Below are positions 25,765 to 34,268 of a stretch of DNA of 64,000 nt, piece by piece (within the stretch, counting starts at the first letter, position 1; the number at the start of each line of letters is the position of its first letter). The stretch covers positions 1 to 64,000 of the forward strand of contig JAIXOL010000032.1 in NCBI GenBank assembly GCA_027486845.1. Reading direction: 5' to 3'. The translations under genes and the position numbers were made by a program. Below the pieces are notes generated by a model that saw nothing but the letters and a program-made list of their open reading frames with translations, did no database searches and was not told where the DNA came from. This DNA comes from Cytophagaceae bacterium. Lineage in GTDB: Bacteria > Bacteroidota > Bacteroidia > Cytophagales > Spirosomataceae.

Positions 25765-26861
25765 GCAATGTAAGACACGTTTTGGGAATTTCGGGAGGAA
25801 AAGATAGTGCTGCCCTTGCCTTATATATGAAAGATAAATATCCAGATATGGATATTGAATATTACACTTGCGATACTGGAAAAGAATTGAAGGAAACTTA
25901 TGAATTAATTGAAAAACTTAATTCGGTTTTAGGGAAAACTATTATTCAAAAAAAAGCCGCTGATGGAAGTAATCTTGACCCTTTTGACCATTTTTTGCAA
26001 ATGTATAGGGGATACTTGCCATCTTCTAATTCAAGATGGTGTACTAAAAAGTTGAAACTTGACCCTTTTGAAGAGTTTGTAGGCGACGACCCTGTAATTT
26101 CTTATGTTGGTATTCGTGGCGATGAAGACCGAGAGGGTTATATTTCTAAAAAATCTAACATTCAATCAATTTTTCCATTCAGAAAGAATATTTGGAGTGA
26201 AGATGTAGTGGTTAAATTATTATCAAAAGCTAATTTAGAAAATATTTTAAACATTTTTGCATCATTATCTATCAAATCAGAGCGATTTGAGGAGATTTTA
26301 GCCAAACCTATTTCGCTTAATTTTACTCAAATTCAGAAACTAAATCTTTTATTAGATTGTGATGTAAAAGCGTTCAATAAACTGACTTTTGCATATCTGA
26401 AAACCACCGATTATCCACTTTCCAAAGTTGATTACTTTCCGCTCGTTGATAATGATGAAGTATTGATTAGGGATGATATTTTTAAAATTCTGAAAGATAG
26501 TGGTGTGGGAGTGCCAGCCTATTATAGTGAGATTGAGTTTGAAGTAAATGGCAAAAAAGGTAAATATGCTCGTTCACGTTCGGGATGCTATTTCTGCTTT
26601 TTTCAGCAAAAAATAGAATGGATTTGGCTGTATGAACAACATCCAGAAAAATTTGCGATGGCAATGGAATATGAGAAAGAAGGTTATACTTGGAATCAAG
26701 ATGAAACCCTTTCAGACATTATTGCTCCCGCACGTATGGAACAAATAAAAGAAGGGTTTATTAAACGTACTGCTCGAAATAAGCTAAATACAAAATCTCC
26801 CTATTTGGTTGATATTTTGAGTGATGCTGAAAGTGAGGGTTGTGCAAGTTGTTTTATTTAA
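25761..26861 (+). CDS. sspD: PAPS-reductase-like PP-loop protein, SspD/DndC-like
   Basis: A 366 aa PP-loop protein. The SGGKDS motif at 11-16 binds ATP, C94 lies in SRWCTKKLKL, and a CYFC pair lies at C276 and C279 in RSRSGCYFCFFQQK. A second pair, C361 and C364, closes the protein (GCASCFI). DndC and SspD share this arrangement and carry an Fe-S cluster used to move sulfur onto the DNA backbone. The extra C-terminal CxxC is notable. It starts 4 bp inside the ATPase gene and is followed after 3 bp by the GHKL ATPase. Confidence 0.85.
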   Translation: MSNVRHVLGISGGKDSAALALYMKDKYPDMDIEYYTCDTGKELKETYELIEKLNSVLGKTIIQKKAADGSNLDPFDHFLQMYRGYLPSSNSRWCTKKLKLDPFEEFVGDDPVISYVGIRGDEDREGYISKKSNIQSIFPFRKNIWSEDVVVKLLSKANLENILNIFASLSIKSERFEEILAKPISLNFTQIQKLNLLLDCDVKAFNKLTFAYLKTTDYPLSKVDYFPLVDNDEVLIRDDIFKILKDSGVGVPAYYSEIEFEVNGKKGKYARSRSGCYFCFFQQKIEWIWLYEQHPEKFAMAMEYEKEGYTWNQDETLSDIIAPARMEQIKEGFIKRTARNKLNTKSPYLVDILSDAESEGCASCFI

Positions 26862-26864
26862 AAG

Positions 26865-29198
26865 ATGATAGAAAGCCAAAAATACAAGTTTGAACCTGGT
26901 GCCATGTCCATCATACAAATGGGTGAAGAACTCATTGGACATCCATCTACTGCGATAAATGAACTTGTTAAAAATGGATATGATGCCGATGCTGATAAAT
27001 GTTGGGTATATACGCAATATGATAAAGACATTAATCGTAATTTTTTAATTATAAAAGATAATGGGTTAGGAATGAAAACCGATACCCTTTTTGGCAGTTG
27101 GCTAAAACCGTCTATCAGTAGCAAACGTGATGATGATAGAGAAAAAAGAAGGAGTGAAATTTATGAAAGAAAATTTCTTGGCTCAAAAGGAATAGGTCGC
27201 TTAGCATCAATGGCATTAGGTCGTTATTTGACAGTTATAACTAAACAAGCAAATGAGAAAGAATATAATTGGCTAAGAATTGACCGTGAAATTTTTAGGG
27301 TCGAAAACCTTTTGAAAGAAATATCGTTCCCTGGTGGTACGATAAGAGATTATACACAACTTTTTAAAGAGTCTGAGTTATTTGAGAATCAGGATATAGT
27401 ACCAAATGGTATATTAATTAACTTATTGACAACAAAACCTTTTAATGATTTTAAGGAAGGTACAATGATTATTTTGCAAAATCTTGACGATTCTGTAAAA
27501 ACTATTATTGAAGATGAAGTTGATTTTAAAGAATTAGATGAAATGTCTTTTTTTAAATCGTTAAGAGATTTAATAACACCATTACGACTAAATAAAGAAA
27601 TTCAGGACGAACTTGTTACCCAAAATATTTTATCTAAATCTCAGAATATTGATAATGGTGCTGGAACATTTGAACTTTTTTTTGGTTCAAATTTCATAAA
27701 CAACAAGATTAAAGGGCAAGTTGATTTTATTCAAGTTGAACCTTCCCCAATTATACAATTCTATGATTATCGGGTTTTTGGCAAGGTTAATAACCATCAT
27801 GAAGTACAAGGTAAATATTTATGTCAAAGATTCAAAGATGAGTTAATAGAAGAAGATTTTGTTTTGGATGCGTCCTTTCTTCTTTCAGATGAAGACATAA
27901 AAATCAGAAAAATACTTGAAAATGATGATATTCCAGATAAATATAAAGAAAGTAATTTAGGGGAATTTTATTTCGATATTAGAGTTTATGACCTTGATGA
28001 AGATTCAAAAGATGAATTAGCAAAAAAACTAAAAACTTCTGGTCGGAGAGAAGCAACACAAGCACTGAGTAAATATTTAGGTTTAAAAATCTCTAAAAAT
28101 GGTTTCGGTGTAAAACCCTATGGAGAAGAAGAACAAGACTGGTTGGGCTTGGGAGCAAAACGAGTTAGTCAGCACCAAGTAACTATTGGACCAAATCAAA
28201 TTATCGGTTATGCTTTTTTATATTCACCTCAAAATGATGGATTAAGCGAAAAAACAAATAGAGAAGGTTTCTTTGAAAATAAGGCATTCATAACATTCAA
28301 GAAAATAATAGGTGGTATTCTTAAAGAAACAGGTCAAAGGAGGGCAAAATTTAGGCTAACTAATAAATTAGGCAGAATAGTACGAAGTAAATTAGAACGA
28401 CCTGATGCAACTAAGTTTATTGAATATATTCTTCAAAATCATAAAAATAGCCCAGAACTTATACGAATTACGAAAGAATTTGTTAAGGATTCAGAGAATG
28501 CTTATGATAATATAGAAGATTCTTTGTCTTTTTCTCAGAGGTTAGCTTCATTAGGAACTGGTTTAGAATTAGTTTATCATGAGTTATCGCAACCACTCAA
28601 TTCTATGGGGGCTTCTTTAGATTCATTAATAACTAATGTTAATAAAATACAGGAAGAAATATTAAAAAAACGAATATTAGAAAGAGCCGATAATATTTCT
28701 ATTTCCCTAAACTTACTTGAAACTTTACGAAACTCACTTCAACCAGCCATAGGGCGAAGTATTGCACGAACCTTCAAGCCATTTGAAACATTTAAAAAAG
28801 TTGGTTATTTATTTGAAAACATAATGGCTGACAATGATATTAGATTTGTACCTCAAGATATTCAGACCCTTGAAATAAAAGAAGTAGAATATGTTTTTTG
28901 GATAAGTTTCTTGAACATCATTAATAATGCAGTTTACTGGCTTAAACAATCAGAGGGAGAGAAAGCTATTTTTTTTACGCATGAAAATCCTAATATTTTT
29001 GTTTTGAGCAATTCTGGACCTAAAATACCAGAAGGAGAGTTAGAAAATATTTTTGAATATGGTATAACAGGAAAAAAAGAAAAAAATGCGACTGGATTGG
29101 GACTGGCTTTCACACGAAGTATGTTAAGTACAAGAGGGTGGGAAATAAAAGCAGAAAACAGGGAATATGGTCCTGCTTTCTTGATATACAGACCCTAA
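26865..29198 (+). CDS. Double-GHKL ATPase: Hsp90-like head and histidine-kinase-like tail
   Basis: A 777 aa protein with two GHKL ATPase domains. The first (about 1-200) has an N-box INELVKNGYDADAD (31-44), G1 DNGLGM (65-70) and G2 GSKGIGRLA (106-114), as in Hsp90 and MutL. The second (about 555-777) has a HisKA-like helix pair with a candidate His near residue 572 (YHELSQPLNSMGASL), an N-box IINNAVYWL near 685 and a GLGLAFTRSML lid near 744. Its G1 reads SNSGPKIP, lacking the usual Asp. It is coupled to the sulfur gene by a 3-bp gap and to the receiver-like gene by a 35-bp gap. I know of no described Ssp component with this layout. Confidence 0.75.
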   Translation: MIESQKYKFEPGAMSIIQMGEELIGHPSTAINELVKNGYDADADKCWVYTQYDKDINRNFLIIKDNGLGMKTDTLFGSWLKPSISSKRDDDREKRRSEIYERKFLGSKGIGRLASMALGRYLTVITKQANEKEYNWLRIDREIFRVENLLKEISFPGGTIRDYTQLFKESELFENQDIVPNGILINLLTTKPFNDFKEGTMIILQNLDDSVKTIIEDEVDFKELDEMSFFKSLRDLITPLRLNKEIQDELVTQNILSKSQNIDNGAGTFELFFGSNFINNKIKGQVDFIQVEPSPIIQFYDYRVFGKVNNHHEVQGKYLCQRFKDELIEEDFVLDASFLLSDEDIKIRKILENDDIPDKYKESNLGEFYFDIRVYDLDEDSKDELAKKLKTSGRREATQALSKYLGLKISKNGFGVKPYGEEEQDWLGLGAKRVSQHQVTIGPNQIIGYAFLYSPQNDGLSEKTNREGFFENKAFITFKKIIGGILKETGQRRAKFRLTNKLGRIVRSKLERPDATKFIEYILQNHKNSPELIRITKEFVKDSENAYDNIEDSLSFSQRLASLGTGLELVYHELSQPLNSMGASLDSLITNVNKIQEEILKKRILERADNISISLNLLETLRNSLQPAIGRSIARTFKPFETFKKVGYLFENIMADNDIRFVPQDIQTLEIKEVEYVFWISFLNIINNAVYWLKQSEGEKAIFFTHENPNIFVLSNSGPKIPEGELENIFEYGITGKKEKNATGLGLAFTRSMLSTRGWEIKAENREYGPAFLIYRP

Positions 29199-29233
29199 AT
29201 TAAATTTATAACCTTCTCAAATTAAAATATTTT

Positions 29234-30427
29234 ATGAGTATCAAAAAAAATGCTATCGTATTATTAGAAGATGAAAAAGCAATCAGAGTTGGTTTTAAAC
29301 AACAATTTGAAGATTTTGACTTTGACTTTGAATTGGTAGAATGTTCAGATTATGAGGCATACGAATCATTTTTAAAAGGTGAAAATAATCAAGAGCGTGT
29401 TAAGGGTTTCATTATGGACTTATCAAATACCCCCGAAGAAAAGCTATCTGTCCAATTTAAATCAGCCGATTATATACAAAATCAATATAACCAAAATCGT
29501 GTTCCTATCTTTGTCCATAGTGCATATCTTGAAAAATATCTGGAGCTTGATGAAAAGGGAACTGTTTTTAAGATACCTAAAAGTAACGATTCTACAAAAA
29601 AAATTTGTACTATAATCAAAGCTCTAAATGAGTCTGGATTTTTAGATATTTTCTGTCAAAATGGTAGCCTTGAAACAAAAATAATGGCAGAAATACATTC
29701 TGCGTTTGTTGAGCAGTTTAAGCCTGATGAAATTGAAAAAATAATAGAATCAGTTAAGAGTTCAGAAACAACTAATATTAAGGAAAGAACGGTTGAAGTT
29801 TTTGAAAGAATAGCTTTAAGGTCTGTTTATCAAAACTTCATAAATAAGCCAAAATCGCAAGGAAGTGTAAAAATTAATGCAATTGAACACTATTATAGAA
29901 GAAATACACAAACTAATCCCTTTTATACTGGAGATGTTTTCAAAAATAAAAAAACGGATGAATTGATTTTTATTGCAACACCAAGATGCAATTTATCAAA
30001 CATGAATTATGATGAAATATTACTCTGCAAAATCAATCCAATTGCTCAAAATCAGAGAGAAAATTTCTTAAATCCAAAGATTGATAATAAAGATTCGGGA
30101 GAAACGAAAGGCAGCAAGTCTTTAAGAACAAGTATTACTGATGATGTTACTAACTCTTTTATTGGTGAAAGGTTTAGATTTTTGCCATTAGCACCCTCAT
30201 TTCAAGGTGGTTTTGTCGATTTTAAACTTATTTTTTCATTAAACCCTTTAAAATTTTTATCGGAATATGAATATCAAATATCATTAGTAGATGATTTAAC
30301 TAACGATGTAATTAGGAAATTGACAGCATATTTGCAGCGTGGCGGCATTTCAGACACAAATTACATGGAAGCTCAGCATTATATGAAACAAATTGATTTA
30401 GATAATATATCATCAGACAAAAAATAG
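29234..30427 (+). CDS. Receiver-like protein with unknown C-terminal domain
   Basis: A 397 aa protein. Residues 5-120 look like a response-regulator receiver: acidic pair E12/D13/E14 in LLEDEKAIRVG, candidate phospho-acceptor D62 in GFIMDLS, S96 in FVHSAYLEKY and K113 in VFKIPKSND. Residues about 150-397 form a separate domain with a beta-rich end (FIATPRCNLSNMNYDEILLC), with no helix-turn-helix that I can see. A lone receiver downstream of a histidine-kinase-like gene suggests a two-component relay that controls an effector other than transcription. It lies 35 bp after the GHKL gene. Confidence 0.65.
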   Translation: MSIKKNAIVLLEDEKAIRVGFKQQFEDFDFDFELVECSDYEAYESFLKGENNQERVKGFIMDLSNTPEEKLSVQFKSADYIQNQYNQNRVPIFVHSAYLEKYLELDEKGTVFKIPKSNDSTKKICTIIKALNESGFLDIFCQNGSLETKIMAEIHSAFVEQFKPDEIEKIIESVKSSETTNIKERTVEVFERIALRSVYQNFINKPKSQGSVKINAIEHYYRRNTQTNPFYTGDVFKNKKTDELIFIATPRCNLSNMNYDEILLCKINPIAQNQRENFLNPKIDNKDSGETKGSKSLRTSITDDVTNSFIGERFRFLPLAPSFQGGFVDFKLIFSLNPLKFLSEYEYQISLVDDLTNDVIRKLTAYLQRGGISDTNYMEAQHYMKQIDLDNISSDKK

Positions 30428-30431
30428 TTTA

Positions 30432-31298
30432 TTGAAACTCGAACGCTCTGATATTGAATTTCCGCTTTGGCGAAAAAAAGTTGATGCTTCTTTATTCAAA
30501 GATGCCGCAACGCCACTACCCAAGTTTCTTTGGAAAATGTGGCGTATTGAGCAATTATTCAGTTTATGCAGAGATAAAGAAAATGCAGATAGTAGAGTTG
30601 TAGTAAGTTATGACAAGAAAAAATATATTGGTCGAATTATCTATTCTCCTACTAAAAATATGTTCCGCCTTTTCTTTGCTAAAGAATTAGGTGAAAAGTT
30701 GAAAGACATATTTTTGATGAGTTATATGAGAAGTATCGAACAAGATTTGAGAAAAAATAAACAAGAGTACCAAGACATTGATATTGAGGAAGAAATCCCC
30801 TTTTGGGAGTTTTTAGATATTGAATTTGATGATGAAAATAAAGAATTCAAATTCAAAGCTCATTATATTCAAAAGCCAGCATACATTGAATTGTTCAAGG
30901 AATTAGTTAAATCTCATACCCTAAAAAAAATTGATGATAATTTGAATGAAAAGCCCCCTTTTCGATTCACAAAGGGTGATTGGAGGAATAGAGAAAGTCT
31001 TGCCCAACAAATTGATAGCACTAATGTAATCTACAACTTAATTGATACCCAAGCAAAAAAAATATACATTGGTGAGGCTGAGAGCCTAATCAAACGACTA
31101 AATCAAGACAGAGAAGAAATTAAAAACTGGGACTTCTACCGTTTTGATACCCTCCCCGAAGGTCTTACCAAACAACAAAGAGTAGCCATAGAACGGCTAC
31201 TTATTCGCACATTTGCTTCATTTTTTGAAAACTTGAATAATATTCCTTCTATGAAAGTTTCAGATTATATTTTGGCTAACAAAAAGATAGATAGCTGA
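30432..31298 (+). CDS. GIY-YIG nuclease-domain protein
   Basis: A 288 aa protein from a TTG start at 30432, 4 bp past the previous stop; the next ATG (residue 36) would remove a well-formed N-terminus (SDIEFPLWRKKVDASLFKDA). Residues about 195-265 carry a GIY-YIG nuclease signature: VIYNLID (199-205), IYIGEAESLIKRL (211-223) and the metal-binding Glu at 254 in ERLLIRTFASFFE. The first 190 residues form an unassigned domain that could recognise DNA or a partner. Position at the end of the plus-strand operon suggests a nuclease effector. Confidence 0.65.
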   Translation: MKLERSDIEFPLWRKKVDASLFKDAATPLPKFLWKMWRIEQLFSLCRDKENADSRVVVSYDKKKYIGRIIYSPTKNMFRLFFAKELGEKLKDIFLMSYMRSIEQDLRKNKQEYQDIDIEEEIPFWEFLDIEFDDENKEFKFKAHYIQKPAYIELFKELVKSHTLKKIDDNLNEKPPFRFTKGDWRNRESLAQQIDSTNVIYNLIDTQAKKIYIGEAESLIKRLNQDREEIKNWDFYRFDTLPEGLTKQQRVAIERLLIRTFASFFENLNNIPSMKVSDYILANKKIDS

Positions 31299-31432
31299 TG
31301 ATACAAGTGACTGATGATGTTTTTAATATTCTTTTCCATTCATAAGTTCATTCCATATAAAATTAAAATCATTACATTTTTTGTAAAAGTTAATAAAATA
31401 TTGACAATTATCTATTTTTGAATTCACAAGTT

Positions 31433-31903
31433 CTAAATAGCTTCTCTATTAACTATTTCGAAAAAATAATCATCAATGTAATTAAATTTTGATTCATACC
31501 CAGGAGTTTGTCTTAACTCCAATATATGTTTAGCTCCACCTTCTGCATATTCCGATATAATTGTTAGAAGCTTTCTGGAATCTAAAATATCATCGGATGT
31601 ATTACCTTGAACCTTTCCTATTGCCATTAGCATTAATCCGTTTGCAATTGTTTCAGAGCCATTTGAAATCATTTGAAATTGAAAAGAGCTTTGATGAGGC
31701 AATTGTGCATCCTTCTCTCTTTTATCATTTACAAACCCTATAATCGCTGACCAAGCATATACTTGCCAATATTTAGAAAAGAATTTATCATCTTGTTTTG
31801 AAAGACTTTCTTGCTTTCGGCTAAATAAGTCTCTAACTTTCAATACAAAATCTCCATAATGGACATTCTTCTTATTTATATCAATAATAAATTTCTCCCT
31901 CAT
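31433..31903 (-). CDS. Small conserved protein ending the minus arm of the defence locus
   Basis: A 156 aa soluble protein with no family I can name. It shows VRDLFSRKQESLSKQDDKFFSKY, then a helical core (YWQVYAWSAIIGFVNDKRE), and ends with an acidic, aromatic tail. It is the last gene of the minus operon, 6 bp after the SMC-like ATPase. In comparable systems a small protein travels with a helicase and a SMC-like ATPase as a restriction arm, so it may be a SspFGH-like component. Confidence 0.55.
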   Translation of the reverse strand: MREKFIIDINKKNVHYGDFVLKVRDLFSRKQESLSKQDDKFFSKYWQVYAWSAIIGFVNDKREKDAQLPHQSSFQFQMISNGSETIANGLMLMAIGKVQGNTSDDILDSRKLLTIISEYAEGGAKHILELRQTPGYESKFNYIDDYFFEIVNREAI

Positions 31904-31909
31904 TAATGT

Positions 31910-34033
31910 TTATTTTATAGTCGTTATGAACGTTTTTTTATTAACTCTCGAATCTAAACCATTCGAATCTATCATTTTGTTTTCAAATTCATAGAATTTT
32001 ACAATATTTGCATCCTTGATTAACTTTATTCTTTCGTCGTCAGTAAATACTGCATAATCTTTAGACATAATTATCATCTGATTAAATGATTTACCAATAT
32101 TTAATGTCAGACTTCTTGTATTTTCATGAGATAATTCAGAAGTAGGGGCATCAGCAACTATTGGGTAAGATTTCCGCATTTTTCTTTCACTCAGCGAAAG
32201 AAAAGCATTTGCTACGGCTAATTTTTGCACGACAATTTCAGCAGTATTCAAATTTGTAAGAATATTCTTTGATACTTTATCGACAATTCTAATCCCATTA
32301 TTAATTTCTATCTCACCTTGTGTATTTCCTCCAAGATATAGAGAATAAAGTCTATTACTTTCAGATTGAATTTCATCTATCAGTTTTGAATATGCACTTT
32401 TAGTTAAAGAACCTATACTTTTAATAAACAATTTTATATAAAGCTCTGCTTCACTTTCAACAATATTAGAATCAATGTTTTTTAATGTTGATTCACGTTC
32501 AATTATATCTTGCCTCAACTTTTCTTCTAACTCTTGTATATCAGTATTTAAAAATTTCAATGCTGAAATTTTCCTTTCTTTTGCAGCCCTCAATGTTTGC
32601 ATCTTTGATAATATTTGGCTTGCTGTTGAAGCCCCAACCATAATTCTTTCTTTGTCATCATCACCCGATTCTATATAAATTGTAGCTATCTTCTTCGTAA
32701 CCCTATTACGATTTTTAATTAACAACTCTATTGCTTTATTTTTTTCTTCAATTTCTTTACGTATATCAGGTAAATCAGTAATAAGTCTTTTTCTCGCTCT
32801 ATTTAATTCGGTGTAATTATCTTGTAATATCTTGTGATTTAAATTATCTCTAAAGTCTTCTAACCTTTTCTTTAAAGCATCATATGCAGATGTCCCTTCA
32901 ACAACTTCCCTTTCACATATATAGCATATTTTGTCTTCTATCATTTTTTCGACATACTCTGGGCCAGGAAGAGAGATTGGGACAGGATTGCTTGTCTGTT
33001 GGAAACTTTTAATTTCTTCATTTATAATATTTAAGTTTTTTTCTGAAGCGTTTACAAGTATTTCGCACCCATTCAGCATCCACTTATTTATTAAAGTCTC
33101 CTTGATATAAATATTTGCATCATCAATTCTACTTTTAGTTAGGCTAAGTTCATTTTCTAACTGATTTATTTGTTCTTTAATATCTCTATATTTATCATAT
33201 CCTAAAAGTTTTTGTTCTTCAGTTGTAATATCATCATCAAGATTATCTATATCGTTCTTAAGAATTAATAATTCATTCTTTTTTCGATTAATTTGTGCAG
33301 TATTGTAATTTATATCATTAATTAACTTTTGTTGTTTTGATGTTAGTTTATTTTGAGAGCTTAATTCTTTTTGAATTTTTTTTGCAATACTTTCTTCAGA
33401 TGCTTTTACAATTTTATTCATATTGTCATACATTGGAAAGTATGAAATTTCATTTATTGCATTTTTGAGAGTACTTGGCTTACTAAAGTCATATAACTCA
33501 TCCATTGTTTCTCCTTGATACCACATGAATTTCCTTGTACTGACTGGAAATATTCCTTCCAAGAAGGAGCTATGTCTATGTGTAGGCAAAAATAATGTCT
33601 CACCATTTCGGATATAACTAATCATCAATTCTGGCTTTGAAAAAATAGACAGAGTTGTTCCTGTTTTTTCGTAAACAACTTTTTTAATAAAACAATATTC
33701 TACCAAATCTCCCTTTGGTTCATTATTCTCATGAAATTCATTGGTTAAAGTAACTTCAATTGAGCATGTTATTTTAGAGGTATCTTGAGCTTCCTCTCTC
33801 AATTTATCTGGACATACGAATAAATTTGTTGAAGATTTCCATTCTTTTTTTGTTGAATTATTATCTACGTCAGCATAAATTTTATCAAAAAAAGTCCAGT
33901 AAAAAGCATTAAATAGTTGAGATTTTCCTCCAGAGTTTACAGCAGAAATAATATTCAAACCTTTTGAAAATTCAAGTATATTCTCCCCTAAAAAGCAATA
34001 AAAATTGTTTATTATGACTTTATTTATTATCAT
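31910..34033 (-). CDS. SMC/Rad50-like ATPase with zinc-hook CxxC
   Basis: A 707 aa ATPase of the SMC class. Walker A (SAVNSGGKSQ) lies at 30-39 after INNFYCFLGENILEFSKGLN, two long coiled coils run at about 200-300 and 390-560, and between them a CYIC hook (ICYICEREVVEG) sits near residue 370, as in Rad50 zinc hooks. The Walker B region is YPIVADAPTSELS near 650. Coiled-coil ATPases of this type occur as DndD-like components and in phage-sensing restriction arms. It overlaps the 80 aa gene by 14 bp and precedes the 156 aa gene by 6 bp. Confidence 0.75.
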   Translation of the reverse strand: MIINKVIINNFYCFLGENILEFSKGLNIISAVNSGGKSQLFNAFYWTFFDKIYADVDNNSTKKEWKSSTNLFVCPDKLREEAQDTSKITCSIEVTLTNEFHENNEPKGDLVEYCFIKKVVYEKTGTTLSIFSKPELMISYIRNGETLFLPTHRHSSFLEGIFPVSTRKFMWYQGETMDELYDFSKPSTLKNAINEISYFPMYDNMNKIVKASEESIAKKIQKELSSQNKLTSKQQKLINDINYNTAQINRKKNELLILKNDIDNLDDDITTEEQKLLGYDKYRDIKEQINQLENELSLTKSRIDDANIYIKETLINKWMLNGCEILVNASEKNLNIINEEIKSFQQTSNPVPISLPGPEYVEKMIEDKICYICEREVVEGTSAYDALKKRLEDFRDNLNHKILQDNYTELNRARKRLITDLPDIRKEIEEKNKAIELLIKNRNRVTKKIATIYIESGDDDKERIMVGASTASQILSKMQTLRAAKERKISALKFLNTDIQELEEKLRQDIIERESTLKNIDSNIVESEAELYIKLFIKSIGSLTKSAYSKLIDEIQSESNRLYSLYLGGNTQGEIEINNGIRIVDKVSKNILTNLNTAEIVVQKLAVANAFLSLSERKMRKSYPIVADAPTSELSHENTRSLTLNIGKSFNQMIIMSKDYAVFTDDERIKLIKDANIVKFYEFENKMIDSNGLDSRVNKKTFITTIK

Positions 34034-34262
34034 ATCTATGAGTCTTTGTTTTGATGGAATTTATAATATAGGTCTCAAATTCAGCCCTACCTTTGTCAAT
34101 CAAAGAGCCTTCTTCTGCACCAGTTTTATTATCTAATAGCTTTTCAAACGCTTTTCTTATAATATCCATATCTAACTTCCTCTGGGATATTAACTCCTGT
34201 ATTTCGGGTGTTGCCAAAATCTCCCCAAATTCTTCTTTCAAATTATCATTTAAGCTTTTCAT
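34020..34262 (-). CDS. Small acidic-helical protein between helicase and SMC-like ATPase
   Basis: An 80 aa protein (MKSLNDNLKEEFGEILATPE, then IQELISQRKLDMDIIRKAFEKL). It has no membrane segment and no known domain. It starts 6 bp after the helicase stop and overlaps the ATPase start by 14 bp, so it is translated in a coupled chain. A bridging or adaptor role is likely but inferred only from position. Confidence 0.6.
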   Translation of the reverse strand: MKSLNDNLKEEFGEILATPEIQELISQRKLDMDIIRKAFEKLLDNKTGAEEGSLIDKGRAEFETYIINSIKTKTHRYDNK

Positions 34263-34268
34263 CTATTT

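Noticed and set aside
31433-31903. DndE
   Set aside because: The 156 aa protein is longer than DndE and has none of its basic ribbon-helix-helix-like features.
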